Assembly (NCBI RefSeq): GCF_014696825.1
Contig: NZ_JACJQU010000030.1
Location: forward strand, 1-41,369
Direction of reading: 5' to 3'
DNA from: Anabaena sphaerica FACHB-251
GTDB taxonomy: Bacteria; Cyanobacteriota; Cyanobacteriia; Cyanobacteriales; Nostocaceae
Length of the DNA: 41,369 nt
The notes under the pieces are model-generated. The model was given only the letters and a program-made list of their open reading frames with translations, ran no database searches and was not told where the DNA came from. Below, in pieces: positions 7,818 through 16,646 of the stretch. The position numbers were made by a program, and so were the translations under genes. The first letter of the stretch is position 1, and every line of letters begins with the position of its first letter.

Positions 7818-8090
7818 GGCTGTAGCTGACTGCGGAATTCTAAATAGTTACTAATTAAACGAATCCTAGTAGAAACACTAGAGAAATCCGGTTTGATTAC
7901 TGAAAATACCTGTGTAGGCAGGCAAGAGGCAAGAGGCAAGAGGATTGTAGAAAATTAAGGTGTACCGATTTTTGTATGGCTACGCCACGCACGCTATCAA
8001 AAATCGAATAGGAGTCCTATAGAAGCGAAAATACGATTTTGAACAAACTTCAAACTTGTCAAACAAAATTTACTGGAGAGATTTGCAGCC

Positions 8091-8789
8091 ATGATTAACC
8101 AACAATATTCTGCCAAATTACAGCGATTTCAAGAACTCCTATTAACTACCTTATTAGGTGATATTCCGACAATTTTTTTGGGTCCCCAATTGAGAAGGTT
8201 AGGATATCGCCGTCTTTTTGCAGCCCTGGGTGAAAAAGTGTATATTCAGCATGGCGCTGAGTTTCTCTGTACTAACTCTATTGAAATTGGTAATGGGGTA
8301 CACATCTTTAAAAATGTCCGTTTAGATGCCAAAGGACACCCAAACAATAAAATTTTTCTAGGAAATGGAGTGGCAATTGAGCGCAACGTGGATATAGGCT
8401 GCATGGAAAATACTTCCATACACATTGATGAGGATACTTTCATTGCTCCTAATGTCTGTATTGCCGGACCTGGAGACATTAGAATTGGTAAGCAATGTAT
8501 GATAGCATCCCAATGTGGGATCTATGCCAACAATCATAATTTTGCAGATCCGTTCTTACCTATAAAACAGCAAGGCATTACCTGTAAGGGAATTGTGATT
8601 GAGGACGACTGTTGGATAGGAAATGGAGTAACTGTATTAGATGGCGTGACTATTGGTAAGGGTAGTGTCATTGGTGCAGGAGCAGTAGTCAGTAAAGATA
8701 TTCCTCCCTATTCAGTTTCTGTGGGTATACCTGCACGAGTGATCAAAAGCCGAAATGCCAAAGAACTAGTGCCATCTTCTCAAGCTTGA
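8091..8789 (+). CDS. acyltransferase with left-handed beta-helix (hexapeptide repeats)
   Basis: The 232-residue protein has an N-terminal helical part (residues 1-55) and then repeated hexapeptides typical of the LbetaH fold: [51 protein letters not shown] and [19 protein letters not shown], ending [14 protein letters not shown]. The segment [13 protein letters not shown] carries the active-site His region (NNHN) of maltose/galactoside-type O-acetyltransferases. It probably transfers an acetyl group from acetyl-CoA to a sugar or glycan hydroxyl; the acceptor cannot be inferred. GGAGAG at 8075-8080 supports the ATG at 8091. No cotranscribed partner is adjacent. The polysaccharide genes in the window are 5 kb or more away on the other strand. 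Confidence 0.88.
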   Translation: MINQQYSAKLQRFQELLLTTLLGDIPTIFLGPQLRRLGYRRLFAALGEKVYIQHGAEFLCTNSIEIGNGVHIFKNVRLDAKGHPNNKIFLGNGVAIERNVDIGCMENTSIHIDEDTFIAPNVCIAGPGDIRIGKQCMIASQCGIYANNHNFADPFLPIKQQGITCKGIVIEDDCWIGNGVTVLDGVTIGKGSVIGAGAVVSKDIPPYSVSVGIPARVIKSRNAKELVPSSQA

Positions 8790-8842
8790 GGATAAATTGG
8801 GGAATAGATGATTGGGGAAGAGGGAAAAATAAAACTGATTAT

Positions 8843-9025
8843 CCAGTCCCCAGTCCCCAGTCCCCAGTCCCCAGTCCCCAGTCCCCAGTCCCCAGTCCCC
8901 AGTCCCCAGTCCCTAGTCCCCAATCCCCAGTCCCCAGTCCCCAGTCCCCAGTCCCCAGTCCCTAGTCCCCAATCCCCAGTCCCCAATCCCCAGTCCCCAA
9001 TCCCCAGTCCCCAGTCCCCAGTCCC
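8843..9025 (+). repeat. heptanucleotide tandem array (CCCAGTC), about 26 units
   Basis: The block is an almost pure run of the 7-base unit CCCAGTC, with variants CCTAGTC and CCAATCC. The variants are themselves repeated: CCTAGTCCCCAATCC occurs at about 8912 and again 49 bases (exactly seven units) later. Near the right end CAATCCC and CAGTCCC alternate with period 14. Both strands are open across it in some frames, but this is a property of the repeat, not a gene. Confidence 0.9.
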
Positions 9026-9073
9026 TTGAACTCCTTGTTTCTTGAGAGATCTCTCCAAAAAGTGACCAGATGT

Positions 9074-9136
9074 GGGTAAGATAGAGGAGCTATATTTTCT
9101 GCGTAGCAGATTGCTGAGAACTTTTTTGTCTTACCC
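9074..9136. promoter_or_regulatory. inverted repeat in the psbI upstream region
   Basis: GGGTAAGA (9074-9081) and TCTTACCC (9129-9136) are perfect complements 47 bases apart. The right arm ends 15 bases before the psbI start codon, just ahead of the GGGAGA ribosome binding site. It could be a long 5' leader hairpin. No function is demonstrated. Confidence 0.3.
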
Positions 9137-9151
9137 CTGGGAGATATTTCT

Positions 9152-9268
9152 ATGGTGACTTTAAAAATCGCTGTTTATATTGTTGTTGCTTTCTTCGTCG
9201 GAATTTTTGTGTTTGGATTTTTGTCAAATGATCCTGCACGTAACCCCGGCCGTAGGGATTTAGAATAA
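9152..9268 (+). CDS. psbI: photosystem II reaction centre protein I
   Basis: This 38-residue protein was found by reading the spacer directly. It reads [20 protein letters not shown] followed by [18 protein letters not shown], which matches PsbI along its whole length. There is one membrane helix at residues 6-24 and the conserved short C-terminus [12 protein letters not shown]. PsbI binds next to D1 and CP43 in the thylakoid membrane and helps early photosystem II assembly and dimer stability. GGGAGA at 9139-9144 lies 7 bases before the ATG. It is a single gene here, preceded by a heptanucleotide array and followed by a hairpin at 9397-9431. The identification is firm. Confidence 0.95.
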   Translation: MVTLKIAVYIVVAFFVGIFVFGFLSNDPARNPGRRDLE

Positions 9269-9396
9269 GAACACAACAAATTTATTGCAACGGCTGGAAG
9301 GTGGACGACACTAAACGCCCGAAACCTGGCACAAATCTGGAAAAATAATACAGTGTCCTCCTCTTGGCGGCTTGCTGCAAGTCAGCAGAAGGCGAA

Positions 9397-9431
9397 AGTC
9401 GGAAGGCAAAGTGTAATTAATCCTTCCGGCT
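9397..9431 (+). terminator. possible transcription terminator after psbI
   Basis: AGTCGGAAGG (9397-9406) pairs with CCTTCCGGCT (9422-9431) over 10 bp with one G-T pair. The following bases are TAATATGTGG, so there is no proper T-tract. It may instead be an mRNA 3' stabilising hairpin or a leader structure of the next gene, whose ATG is 39 bases further. Confidence 0.35.
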
Positions 9432-9469
9432 TAATATGTGGCTTTCTTTTAGCTCGATTTTCCTGAGAT

Positions 9470-12046
9470 ATGCTTCATCCAGTTTTGCCACCTGACTCAC
9501 CTCCTGTTCAAGAATACATACAACCTGCTAATCCTCTGGCTGCTGCTCCTGTTGTCGAGGATGAAACTGGGATAAAGCAACTGGTAATTCCAGGAAATAC
9601 CGAGACTGCTCATAGTCTGGCAACTTCCACCAAGGCTAATCAAAATGATTTGGTGGTTGCCAAACCGTTATATTCATATCCTGTTCCAGAAACTTTACCT
9701 CCAGAATTTTCCCCCCTCACTGTTTCTAGAAGTGCGGCGCTTTTAGGAAAATCCTTGGCGGTTGGTAATCCCACGCGGGAAAATGCTGATGCTGATGCAG
9801 GAAAATCCTTGGCGGCTGGTAATCCCACGCCGGAAAATGTTGATGCTGACAACACATCACTCGCTAAATTTCCACCAATTTCTGGCGAAGTTGCCAATAC
9901 AGACAACGTATGGTTATCTGATTTACCAGTTGTTATCAAAACGCCAGCCCCAGTAGAACATAAAAATACTGTAAATTTACACAAATCTGGGGAGAAAATT
10001 CGTCTTTCTGGAGAGATAGAAACGGCAGAAAATGTTCCAGGTTCTTTGCCAGTCCAAAATATTATTGAGTTCAAGCCACGTAATCCTAATAACCAACCAT
10101 CAACTTCTACGACTGTAGAATTTCCGCCAAACCCAGAAACTATTTCACCAACAGATCAACCGACTGGGAATACTCAACAAGCAAGGAAACGAATTGTAGA
10201 GGTAATAGCTGATCGTCAGGAATATGATGAGCAGAGGCGAATTGTTACGGCAGAAGGTAATGTGGTGGTGCGATTTGATGGAGCCGTGGTAGATGCCGAT
10301 CGCCTGCAAGTAAATTTGGATAATTTAATTGCTGTGGGGGAAGGTAATGTTGCTCTAACTAGGGGTAATCAGGTATTGCGGGGAGAACGCTTTACTTATA
10401 ACTTTATCCAGGATAGTGGGGATCTAGAAAATGGCAGGGGCGAAATTTACATCCCCTCAACTCAAACAGATTTCGCTTTCTCACCCTCCCCAACTACAGA
10501 TATTACAGCAGGTGGTATACCTAGCCGCCCACCCAGTGACCGCATTCGCGCTAATCAACCGATTACTGGTGTGGGTAGTCCCGGAGGTATTGATGTTACC
10601 ATTGGTGGTCAACCAGACGCGAGAAACATTCCCGCACCAAAAACAGGTGGTGTTGTCAAGCGGTTGCGATTTGAAGCCGAGCGCATTGATTTTTATCCGC
10701 GTGGTTGGCAAGCTGAGGATGTGCGGATTACTAATGATCCTTTTTCACCACCAGAATTAGAATTACGGGCTTCTAAAGTGACTCTGACGAGGGAAGCACC
10801 TTTGGTAGATCGTATTACTACCCAGCGTCAACGTTTGGTATTTGACCAAAATGTTACTTTACCTATCCCTATTGATAACCAAAAAATTGACCGTCGGGAA
10901 AGGCAAGTTAATCCATTTATCGTCTCTCCAGGTTTTGATAATGGGAAACGGGGCGGTTTGTATGTAGAACGCAATTTTACAGCCATAAATAATGATCAGA
11001 CACGCTGGAGCATTACACCTCAGTTCTTTGTACAAAGGGCTTTTGAAGATAGTAGTAATGTGGCAGATTTATTGGGTGTAAAAACTAAGCTGAATACTGT
11101 TTTGGGTCCGAAAACTACAGTTGAAGGCAAGGGAGAATTAACAAGTCTGGATGTCAATAAAGTAGAAAATGAGTTACGGGGGAGTTTACGGTTGCGTCAG
11201 GCTTTGGGTGAGGTAAATCCTCATACATTGAATCTGGAATATAGCTATCGCGATCGCCTTTACAATGGTACTCTCGGTTTCCAAACTGTGCAGAGTAGTC
11301 TGGGTGGTGTGATCACTTCTCCTATCATTCCCTTGGGGAAAAGCGGTATTAATCTTAGTTATCAAGGAGGCGCTCAGTATATTAATGCTAATACGGATCG
11401 CTCAGATTTACTGGAACCACAACGCAAAAATGACCGTATTTCTTTAGGTCGGTTACAAGGTAGCGTGGCTCTTGGCACTGGTTTCTTGCTATGGCAGGGA
11501 AAACCATTACCACCGACTGCGACACAAGGATTAAAATATACACCTAATCCGGTAGTACCTTACTTGCAAGCGATCGCTGGTGTGACGGGTACTAGCAGTT
11601 ATTACACCAGTGGCGATAATCAAAGTACCTTGATTGGTACAATCGGTTTAGTCGGGCAGGTTGGTCATTTTTCTCGACCATTTTTAGATTATACAGCCTT
11701 TAATATTAGTTATTCCCAAGGTTTCAACAGCGGATTATCACCTTTTTTGTTTGATCGCTCAGTGGATAACAGAGTCCTCAGTGCTGGTATATCACAGCAA
11801 ATATATGGACCATTTCGCTTAGGCTTGCAAACATCAGTGAACCTAGATACAGGTCAAGAAAGTAGCACAGATTATATTGTGGAATATAACCGCCGCACTT
11901 ATGGGATTGTATTGCGTTACAATCCAGTGTTAGAATTAGGTGGCTTCACTATCCGCATTAGTGATTTTAATTGGACAGGTGGTACTGATCCATTTTCTCC
12001 AGATGAGATTAAGCCTGTTGTGGGTGGTGTGCGTCAGGATAATTAA
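9470..12046 (+). CDS. DUF3769 outer-membrane protein with OstA/LptD-like N-terminal domain
   Basis: The 858-residue protein has three parts. Residues 1-235 are a Pro/Asn/Thr-rich, low-complexity segment with a perfect-phase 18-residue duplication (GKSLAVGNPTRENADADA, then GKSLAAGNPTPENVDADN). Residues 240-330 are an OstA-like beta-jellyroll (IVEVIADRQEYDEQRRIVTA, EGNVVVRFDGAVVDADRLQV, GNVALTRGNQVLRGERFTY). The rest is a beta-barrel-like region with alternating aromatic strands, belonging to DUF3769. The arrangement parallels LptD, which inserts lipopolysaccharide into the outer membrane, and a role in outer-membrane lipid or glycan assembly is a reasonable inference. No classical signal peptide is visible after the ATG at 9470, so the real start or export signal is uncertain. 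It converges on the porin gene, 45 bases away. Confidence 0.82.
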   Translation: MLHPVLPPDSPPVQEYIQPANPLAAAPVVEDETGIKQLVIPGNTETAHSLATSTKANQNDLVVAKPLYSYPVPETLPPEFSPLTVSRSAALLGKSLAVGNPTRENADADAGKSLAAGNPTPENVDADNTSLAKFPPISGEVANTDNVWLSDLPVVIKTPAPVEHKNTVNLHKSGEKIRLSGEIETAENVPGSLPVQNIIEFKPRNPNNQPSTSTTVEFPPNPETISPTDQPTGNTQQARKRIVEVIADRQEYDEQRRIVTAEGNVVVRFDGAVVDADRLQVNLDNLIAVGEGNVALTRGNQVLRGERFTYNFIQDSGDLENGRGEIYIPSTQTDFAFSPSPTTDITAGGIPSRPPSDRIRANQPITGVGSPGGIDVTIGGQPDARNIPAPKTGGVVKRLRFEAERIDFYPRGWQAEDVRITNDPFSPPELELRASKVTLTREAPLVDRITTQRQRLVFDQNVTLPIPIDNQKIDRRERQVNPFIVSPGFDNGKRGGLYVERNFTAINNDQTRWSITPQFFVQRAFEDSSNVADLLGVKTKLNTVLGPKTTVEGKGELTSLDVNKVENELRGSLRLRQALGEVNPHTLNLEYSYRDRLYNGTLGFQTVQSSLGGVITSPIIPLGKSGINLSYQGGAQYINANTDRSDLLEPQRKNDRISLGRLQGSVALGTGFLLWQGKPLPPTATQGLKYTPNPVVPYLQAIAGVTGTSSYYTSGDNQSTLIGTIGLVGQVGHFSRPFLDYTAFNISYSQGFNSGLSPFLFDRSVDNRVLSAGISQQIYGPFRLGLQTSVNLDTGQESSTDYIVEYNRRTYGIVLRYNPVLELGGFTIRISDFNWTGGTDPFSPDEIKPVVGGVRQDN
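9746..9853 (+). repeat. 54-bp tandem duplication inside the DUF3769 gene
   Basis: Two 54-base units start at 9746 and 9800, both with GGAAAATCCTTGGCGG and a GGTAATCCCACGC segment. They encode two 18-residue repeats in frame, with only a few differences, so the duplication is recent or homogenised. Confidence 0.85.
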
Positions 12047-12091
12047 GAATTCATAAAACAACACAATCACCCCATCTATCCCAAATTTCTC

Positions 12092-13681
12092 TTAGAAGGT
12101 AAATGTTGTTCGCACAGTACCAACATAAATGGTGTCATTACTATTATCATGTTCCGGGTTTGTAATCACAAAAAACCCCGGAGTTATAGCCAAATCATCC
12201 GTGATAGGAAAGTAGTAAAAAGCTTCTAGATGTAAAGATGTATTTTTATCCTCAAAGACTTTACCGAAACTATTATGAGTCACTTTGGGGGGTTGACCGA
12301 CTACAAAACCGACAAAGCTACCTTCTTTACTAATATCTTTGAGAGTTAACAACATTGCCCATGTCGAAATAGTAGCATTTGCATCTGTTGGTAAATCTTC
12401 TGTTTCAGCATGAATAAAACCAACTCTACCACCAAGAGTAATAGTTTTATTAAGTTGCCAAGCTGCTTCTGCACCAAAAGAATTAGCAGTAATTGAATTT
12501 GCCTGATCATTAAACGGATCGCTAGTTAATTCACTGCCAGTTCCCGTATTCAAATTGTTGTGAGAATAGACGTATGTCAAACTAAATGCTGTTGTTTTAG
12601 AAGGTTCGAGAGTGAGTTGAGCGATCGCACCATTAGGACTAGCAAAAATTCCCCTGTTTGGATCATCTGCATCACTAGCAATATATCCCAATGAAAAGTT
12701 AACAGCATTATTGAAATTATGAGAAATACCAATACCGACTCCCCCACCTTGTCGTCGAATGGGATTTTCTCTGCCAAATGTAGAAATAGAACCATCTCCA
12801 CTACCGCTAAAAAGAGGATTGATACTAGGAACTAAATCACCTAAACCTCCTCCTAACCCATATAAAGTCATTCGGGTTTGTTTCCCTAACCTAAATCTAT
12901 ATTCTATTTCATCTAATTCCACCTCATTATCATCATCACCATCAAATCCTAAATTTGACATTTTAGTGCCTGTGACATCTTCTAATTCTGGTGTATTGCT
13001 GCCTTGTAAACGCACTTGCAATTTATCTTTACCTGTGAAACTGCTTTCTAAACTGAGACGGACACGGTTACTAAATACTAAGTTATCATTAATTGGCTTA
13101 TTAGTATTCCCAGCTTTTTGTTTACCCACCACTCCAGTTACAGCAAAAATCACTTCTCCCTCTAGTTCAACATGGGGTGAAAATTGTTGATTTTCTAATT
13201 TATCAACCTTGTTTTCTAATAAATTAACCCGGTTATCAAAAATCTTTAATTCTTCTGAAAATTCCGTTTGTAATCTTTCAAGGGCAGTTAAAGTTTCTTG
13301 ATTTATTAAATTAAATTCACTATTAATAATCAACCTGTTGATACTAGCAATACAAGCATTAAGTCTAGCTGCAAACTCGTATCTAGTCAGACTTTGATTA
13401 GGAAAACTTGTATTTTCAGACGAAAGATTTACACAATTATATTTTTCAGCCAATGCTTGTAGAGTTTTAAATCTCCAACCATCAGCACTAATATCCGATA
13501 ATCGAGAAACAGAATTGATTTGATTAAAATCATTAACAATATCTGAAGGTATAGAATTAGCTTTGGTTTGACTATTAAGAATGAAAGAAACAAATAAACT
13601 CATCAAACCAGTTTTTAGTAAATAACCACAATTACCCACAGCAATCTCCTGAAAATTACAAACCTCTCTTCTCAGCACCAT
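12092..13681 (-). CDS. SLH-domain OprB-type (iron uptake) porin
   Basis: The 529-residue protein is a cyanobacterial major-porin type. A hydrophobic signal at about residues 19-36 ends in SQTKA before NSIPS. An S-layer homology domain follows at about 60-118 (VSRLSDISADGWRFKTLQAL, then SLTRYEFAARLNACI), a coiled coil at about 128-165 (RVNLLENKVDKLENQQF), and then a beta-barrel of the OprB family to the C-terminal TVRTTFTF. The SLH domain anchors to peptidoglycan-linked polysaccharide while the barrel spans the outer membrane. Members are annotated as iron uptake porins; substrate specificity is not visible in the sequence. It starts 57 bases after the upstream kinase gene on the same strand, so it may be read through from that cluster or have its own promoter. 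The length is normal. Confidence 0.88.
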   Translation of the reverse strand: MVLRREVCNFQEIAVGNCGYLLKTGLMSLFVSFILNSQTKANSIPSDIVNDFNQINSVSRLSDISADGWRFKTLQALAEKYNCVNLSSENTSFPNQSLTRYEFAARLNACIASINRLIINSEFNLINQETLTALERLQTEFSEELKIFDNRVNLLENKVDKLENQQFSPHVELEGEVIFAVTGVVGKQKAGNTNKPINDNLVFSNRVRLSLESSFTGKDKLQVRLQGSNTPELEDVTGTKMSNLGFDGDDDNEVELDEIEYRFRLGKQTRMTLYGLGGGLGDLVPSINPLFSGSGDGSISTFGRENPIRRQGGGVGIGISHNFNNAVNFSLGYIASDADDPNRGIFASPNGAIAQLTLEPSKTTAFSLTYVYSHNNLNTGTGSELTSDPFNDQANSITANSFGAEAAWQLNKTITLGGRVGFIHAETEDLPTDANATISTWAMLLTLKDISKEGSFVGFVVGQPPKVTHNSFGKVFEDKNTSLHLEAFYYFPITDDLAITPGFFVITNPEHDNSNDTIYVGTVRTTFTF

Positions 13682-13738
13682 TTAGGGAAGAAAGAAATAA
13701 CTTTATGCAATATCGAGCAATTGAAAGAACATATATGA

Positions 13739-14746
13739 CTAAGAATTGCGAATTATACTAAAACGCTGTTCGCATAAATTTAATAATGATTCCGTAAAAG
13801 AATAACGTTCTAAAAATAGAGTGCTAATATAAATATGTCTAACTAAAGTCAAAATCGTATAAACTTCAATTGCTACCCTAAATTCATCACTTGTAAGTTG
13901 TGTAAATCTTTGAATTATAGATGTTTCTAAATCTTGTAAATATCTAGCATTACCAAATACACGCAGACTATATTCTTGAATATGTGCAATAAAATTACCA
14001 ATATCTAATGCTGGATTACCTTGGCAATATAAATCTAAATCAATTAGATATAAACGCTGATTATTAACAATCACTTGATCTGGATAAAAATCTCGATGAA
14101 TACCACAAACATTTGTTTCTGGAGTGTTATTTCCTAAATAATTACATTCCTCTAAAATTCTTTCTAAACGTTCTTGCCATTGTGGATATTTTTGCATAAC
14201 TAAGGGAATGCGTTCATGTAAGATGCGTAATTCATCATTCATAGTATGAGAACGACAGGGAGAAATATTAGTTTTGTGTAGTTTATGAGCAACTTCAGCA
14301 ATTTTTTCTGCTAATAAAACATTGTTATTTGGTGTTAATAATTGAGTAAATGTCACACCTTCAACTTTACGCTGTAACCACATTTGCCATTCAGGAATTA
14401 TACTCATAGGTTCAGGAACAGAAATTCCATCAAAACTATCATCACCAAATCCTGTTTCCCATAAAGACTTCTGTAGTTCATAACTATGAAAATCAGTACC
14501 CTTTGCGCGAACCTTACCAATTAGCGTTATCTTTTGCCCAAAATCATTAATCAATTCATATTCAATCAAACAACGTCGCCCTGGTTTGTATCGAATAACT
14601 TCAATTTTTTCTAGATGCGTATTTCGGGCAATTGATAAACATCTATCAAAACATTCTTCCACTTGTACTGGATCAATCGCTGCTGATAAAAAAGGCATTT
14701 TAATATCAGCCACACTATCAAAAGGATCGCTCACAAAAACATTCAT
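13739..14746 (-). CDS. APH-fold phosphotransferase in the glycosyltransferase cluster
   Basis: The 335-residue protein has the aminoglycoside/choline kinase fold. An N-lobe lysine (around Lys78, TLIGKVRAKG) is followed by the catalytic loop CGIHRDFYPDQVIVNN with His217-Arg218-Asp219 and an IDLDLY metal-binding motif at 235-240, then the usual NPALDIGNFIAHI. The active site is complete. In this setting the acceptor is more likely a sugar, lipid or glycoconjugate than an antibiotic; that is inference from neighbours. The ATG at 14746 has AGTAGGA just upstream, only 3 bases after the stop of the ABC transporter gene, so the two are very probably cotranscribed. It is the fifth gene of the minus-strand cluster starting at 20429. 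Confidence 0.82.
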   Translation of the reverse strand: MNVFVSDPFDSVADIKMPFLSAAIDPVQVEECFDRCLSIARNTHLEKIEVIRYKPGRRCLIEYELINDFGQKITLIGKVRAKGTDFHSYELQKSLWETGFGDDSFDGISVPEPMSIIPEWQMWLQRKVEGVTFTQLLTPNNNVLLAEKIAEVAHKLHKTNISPCRSHTMNDELRILHERIPLVMQKYPQWQERLERILEECNYLGNNTPETNVCGIHRDFYPDQVIVNNQRLYLIDLDLYCQGNPALDIGNFIAHIQEYSLRVFGNARYLQDLETSIIQRFTQLTSDEFRVAIEVYTILTLVRHIYISTLFLERYSFTESLLNLCEQRFSIIRNS

Positions 14747-14749
14747 ATC

Positions 14750-16645
14750 CTACTCTCCTCCGCTCCTCTGCGTGACGGACACTTTGCTCAAGTCGGGAGA
14801 CCCGCCCATGCAAGTGTCCTCCTCTGCGTGAGAAAAATCCTCTTCATTTCGCATTGCACTTTGTATTTGATACAATGCTGCATAATGCCCATTTTTTTGT
14901 ATCAATTCCAAATGAGTACCTTGTTCTAAAACCCGCCCATTTTCCATGTAAACAATCATATCTGCGCGAGTTGCAAAGTTAAGGTCATGGGTAATTAAGA
15001 AGGTTGTACGGTTTTGAGAAAGCCTTTGCAGAGAATTAATTACGGCTTTTTCATTACCCTTATCTAAACCAGTGGTAGGTTCATCTAAAATGAGAATTGG
15101 AGTTTGACGAATAGCAGCACGAGCGATCGCAATTCTTTGGCGTTGTCCTCCAGAAAGTGTTGCTCCTCTTTCCCCGACAAAAGTATCATATCCTTGGGGT
15201 AAAGCTTGGATAAAATCATGTGCATTAGCTAAACGAGCAGCATTTTCAATTTCAACATCAGACACCCCAGCAACACCATAAGCGATATTTTCCCGAATAG
15301 TCGCCGCAAACAAAATACTTTCTTGTAAAACTACACTAATTTGCGGGCGTAATGATGCTAATGTGTACTCTCGAATATCCTTACCATCAATCAAAATCTG
15401 ACCGAAAGAAGGATCATAAAGTCGTAATAATAAACTCACTAATGTAGATTTTCCACTACCAGAAGTACCTACAATTGCTATTTGTTGTCCTGGTTGAATG
15501 TTTAAACTGATATCTTCTAACAGAACTTGTCCTGGGTCATAGCCAAAATTAACATGATCAAAACAAACCGCACCTTGAAAAATTGGTGCTGGAATGGCAT
15601 TTGGTAAATCTCTGATATCAGGCTGTTGTTGTAATACGTCTAAAATTCGCTCACCAGAAGCCGCAGCTTTAGCCAGTCTACCTGTGTACTTAGCGAAGTT
15701 CTGCACTGGCTTAAAGGCATTTTTGAGATAGGTGATAAATACCAGTACATCCCCTGGTGTCAGTGCATCTCGCAACGCTAACCACGAACCATACCAGAGA
15801 ACAATAGCTGTTCCTAAAGCAATGACAGCATCTACCGTGCGTTCTAAGTGAGCAGCTAAACGTTGGGTTTTGACACTTTCATTCAGACTACGCTGATTTT
15901 GTTGAGAAAAAACCTGTGCAAAGGCATCTTGCAACCACAAAGCTTTAACTAATTTAATAGCTGCAATAGATTCAGACGCAATAGCAGCTACAGCCCCTTC
16001 TTGTTTGCGTTGCTTTAATGAAGAATCTTTAATTTGTTGGCTGAGGCGATTGGTAACTAACCAAAATAACGGTAAGGTGAGGAGTGATAATAGGGTAAGG
16101 CTGGGATTCATCCAAAACATTATCCCAATCATGCCCAATAGACTGAAAATACTGACTACTAAGGGCAATGCAGCCGTAATCATAATTTCTTGCAGACGAC
16201 TGGCATCACTGCTGACGCGAATAATTAAATCACCGCTACGGGCTTGGGTGTGATAAGCCAAAGATAAATCTTGCAAATGACAATATAAATGATTACGCAC
16301 TTTAGCCATAACACGGCTGCCGACTGTGGCTAATCCTACGGTACTCCAATAAGCAGCAAGGGCGCGTAATCCTGTAAATACAAGGACTGCAACGGCGGAA
16401 AGTGTGAGTAAAGTAATCGGTTCGAGACTGGCAATTATGGGAATATTGGTAGGTTGATTATTCCCGATGAGAACATAATCAAATACAAACTTCAGCGGCC
16501 AGGGTTCTAGTATTCGGAGTCCAACATCTGCAAGTAGAGCGATCGCGGAAATTAATAGTAGTCTGTAATGTGGGCGAATGTAAGGCCAGAAATAAACCAG
16601 AATGCCCCAAAGACCAGGAACAGATTTTTTGAGGGATTTTGCCAT
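14750..16645 (-). CDS. type I ABC exporter (fused membrane and ATPase domains)
   Basis: The 631-residue half-transporter has six predicted membrane helices in residues 25-320 (for example LLLISAIALLADVGLRI, LTLSAVAVLVFTGLRALAAY and LPLVVSIFSLLGMIGIMFW). The ATPase domain follows: Walker A GTSGSGKST near residue 395, Q-loop ISVVLQES, signature LSGGQRQRIAIARA near 500, Walker B ILILDEPTTGLD, and H-loop ITHDL. It belongs with MsbA-like and peptide/lipid exporters and would act as a homodimer. Placed between glycosyltransferases and a kinase, it may flip or export a glycolipid. The last 25 or so residues (HAEEDTCMGGSPDLSKVSV and on to the stop) are encoded by dispersed repeats and are not part of the family. 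Its start is one base after the preceding gene's stop. Confidence 0.9.
   Translation of the reverse strand: MAKSLKKSVPGLWGILVYFWPYIRPHYRLLLISAIALLADVGLRILEPWPLKFVFDYVLIGNNQPTNIPIIASLEPITLLTLSAVAVLVFTGLRALAAYWSTVGLATVGSRVMAKVRNHLYCHLQDLSLAYHTQARSGDLIIRVSSDASRLQEIMITAALPLVVSIFSLLGMIGIMFWMNPSLTLLSLLTLPLFWLVTNRLSQQIKDSSLKQRKQEGAVAAIASESIAAIKLVKALWLQDAFAQVFSQQNQRSLNESVKTQRLAAHLERTVDAVIALGTAIVLWYGSWLALRDALTPGDVLVFITYLKNAFKPVQNFAKYTGRLAKAAASGERILDVLQQQPDIRDLPNAIPAPIFQGAVCFDHVNFGYDPGQVLLEDISLNIQPGQQIAIVGTSGSGKSTLVSLLLRLYDPSFGQILIDGKDIREYTLASLRPQISVVLQESILFAATIRENIAYGVAGVSDVEIENAARLANAHDFIQALPQGYDTFVGERGATLSGGQRQRIAIARAAIRQTPILILDEPTTGLDKGNEKAVINSLQRLSQNRTTFLITHDLNFATRADMIVYMENGRVLEQGTHLELIQKNGHYAALYQIQSAMRNEEDFSHAEEDTCMGGSPDLSKVSVTQRSGGE
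14763..14831. repeat. palindromic element nested inside a CTCTGCG repeat, between 13-bp direct repeats
   Basis: CTCCTCTGCGTGA occurs at 14763-14775 and again at 14819-14831. Between them is a 43-base palindromic element with arms GGACACTT (14777-14784) and AAGTGTCC (14812-14819) and an inner CGGG..CCCG pairing. The whole structure is read in frame as the C-terminus of the ABC exporter. Confidence 0.75.
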
Positions 16646-16646
16646 T

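Larger units (their letters stand above)
5912..8090. other. 2.2-kb gene-poor region with decayed coding segments and repeats
   Basis: No intact gene is convincing here. Going rightwards: 6193-6256 is a dispersed repeat that recurs near 39606. Around 6480-6530 there is a GCGATTCCTACGCTTCGC repeat. At 6642-6559 (minus) lies a coding-like fragment MNDNRWQYLSMDWAKFYN. At 6975-7172 a minus-strand frame reads like protein but has three stops, each one C-to-T change from a Gln or Arg codon. At 7291-7447 there is a MITE-like element, at 7668-7817 nested inverted repeats, and at 7917-7942 the tandem repeat (GGCAAGA). At 7966-8006 there is a hairpin with CGATTTTTG/CAAAAATCG arms. The first 200 bases probably hold the phosphorylase promoter, but I cannot place it. 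Confidence 0.5.

Noticed and set aside
8843-9025. CRISPR array
   Set aside because: The units are contiguous 7-mers without spacers, and no cas genes are present.
8780-9058. Open frames on both strands across the CCCAGTC array
   Set aside because: The seven-base repeat stays open in three frames and yields only monotonous GDWGLGT-type peptides; it is not a gene.
13739-14746. Aminoglycoside resistance gene
   Set aside because: The APH fold is shared by many kinases of unrelated substrates, and the coupled glycosyltransferase/exporter context argues for an envelope or metabolite substrate.
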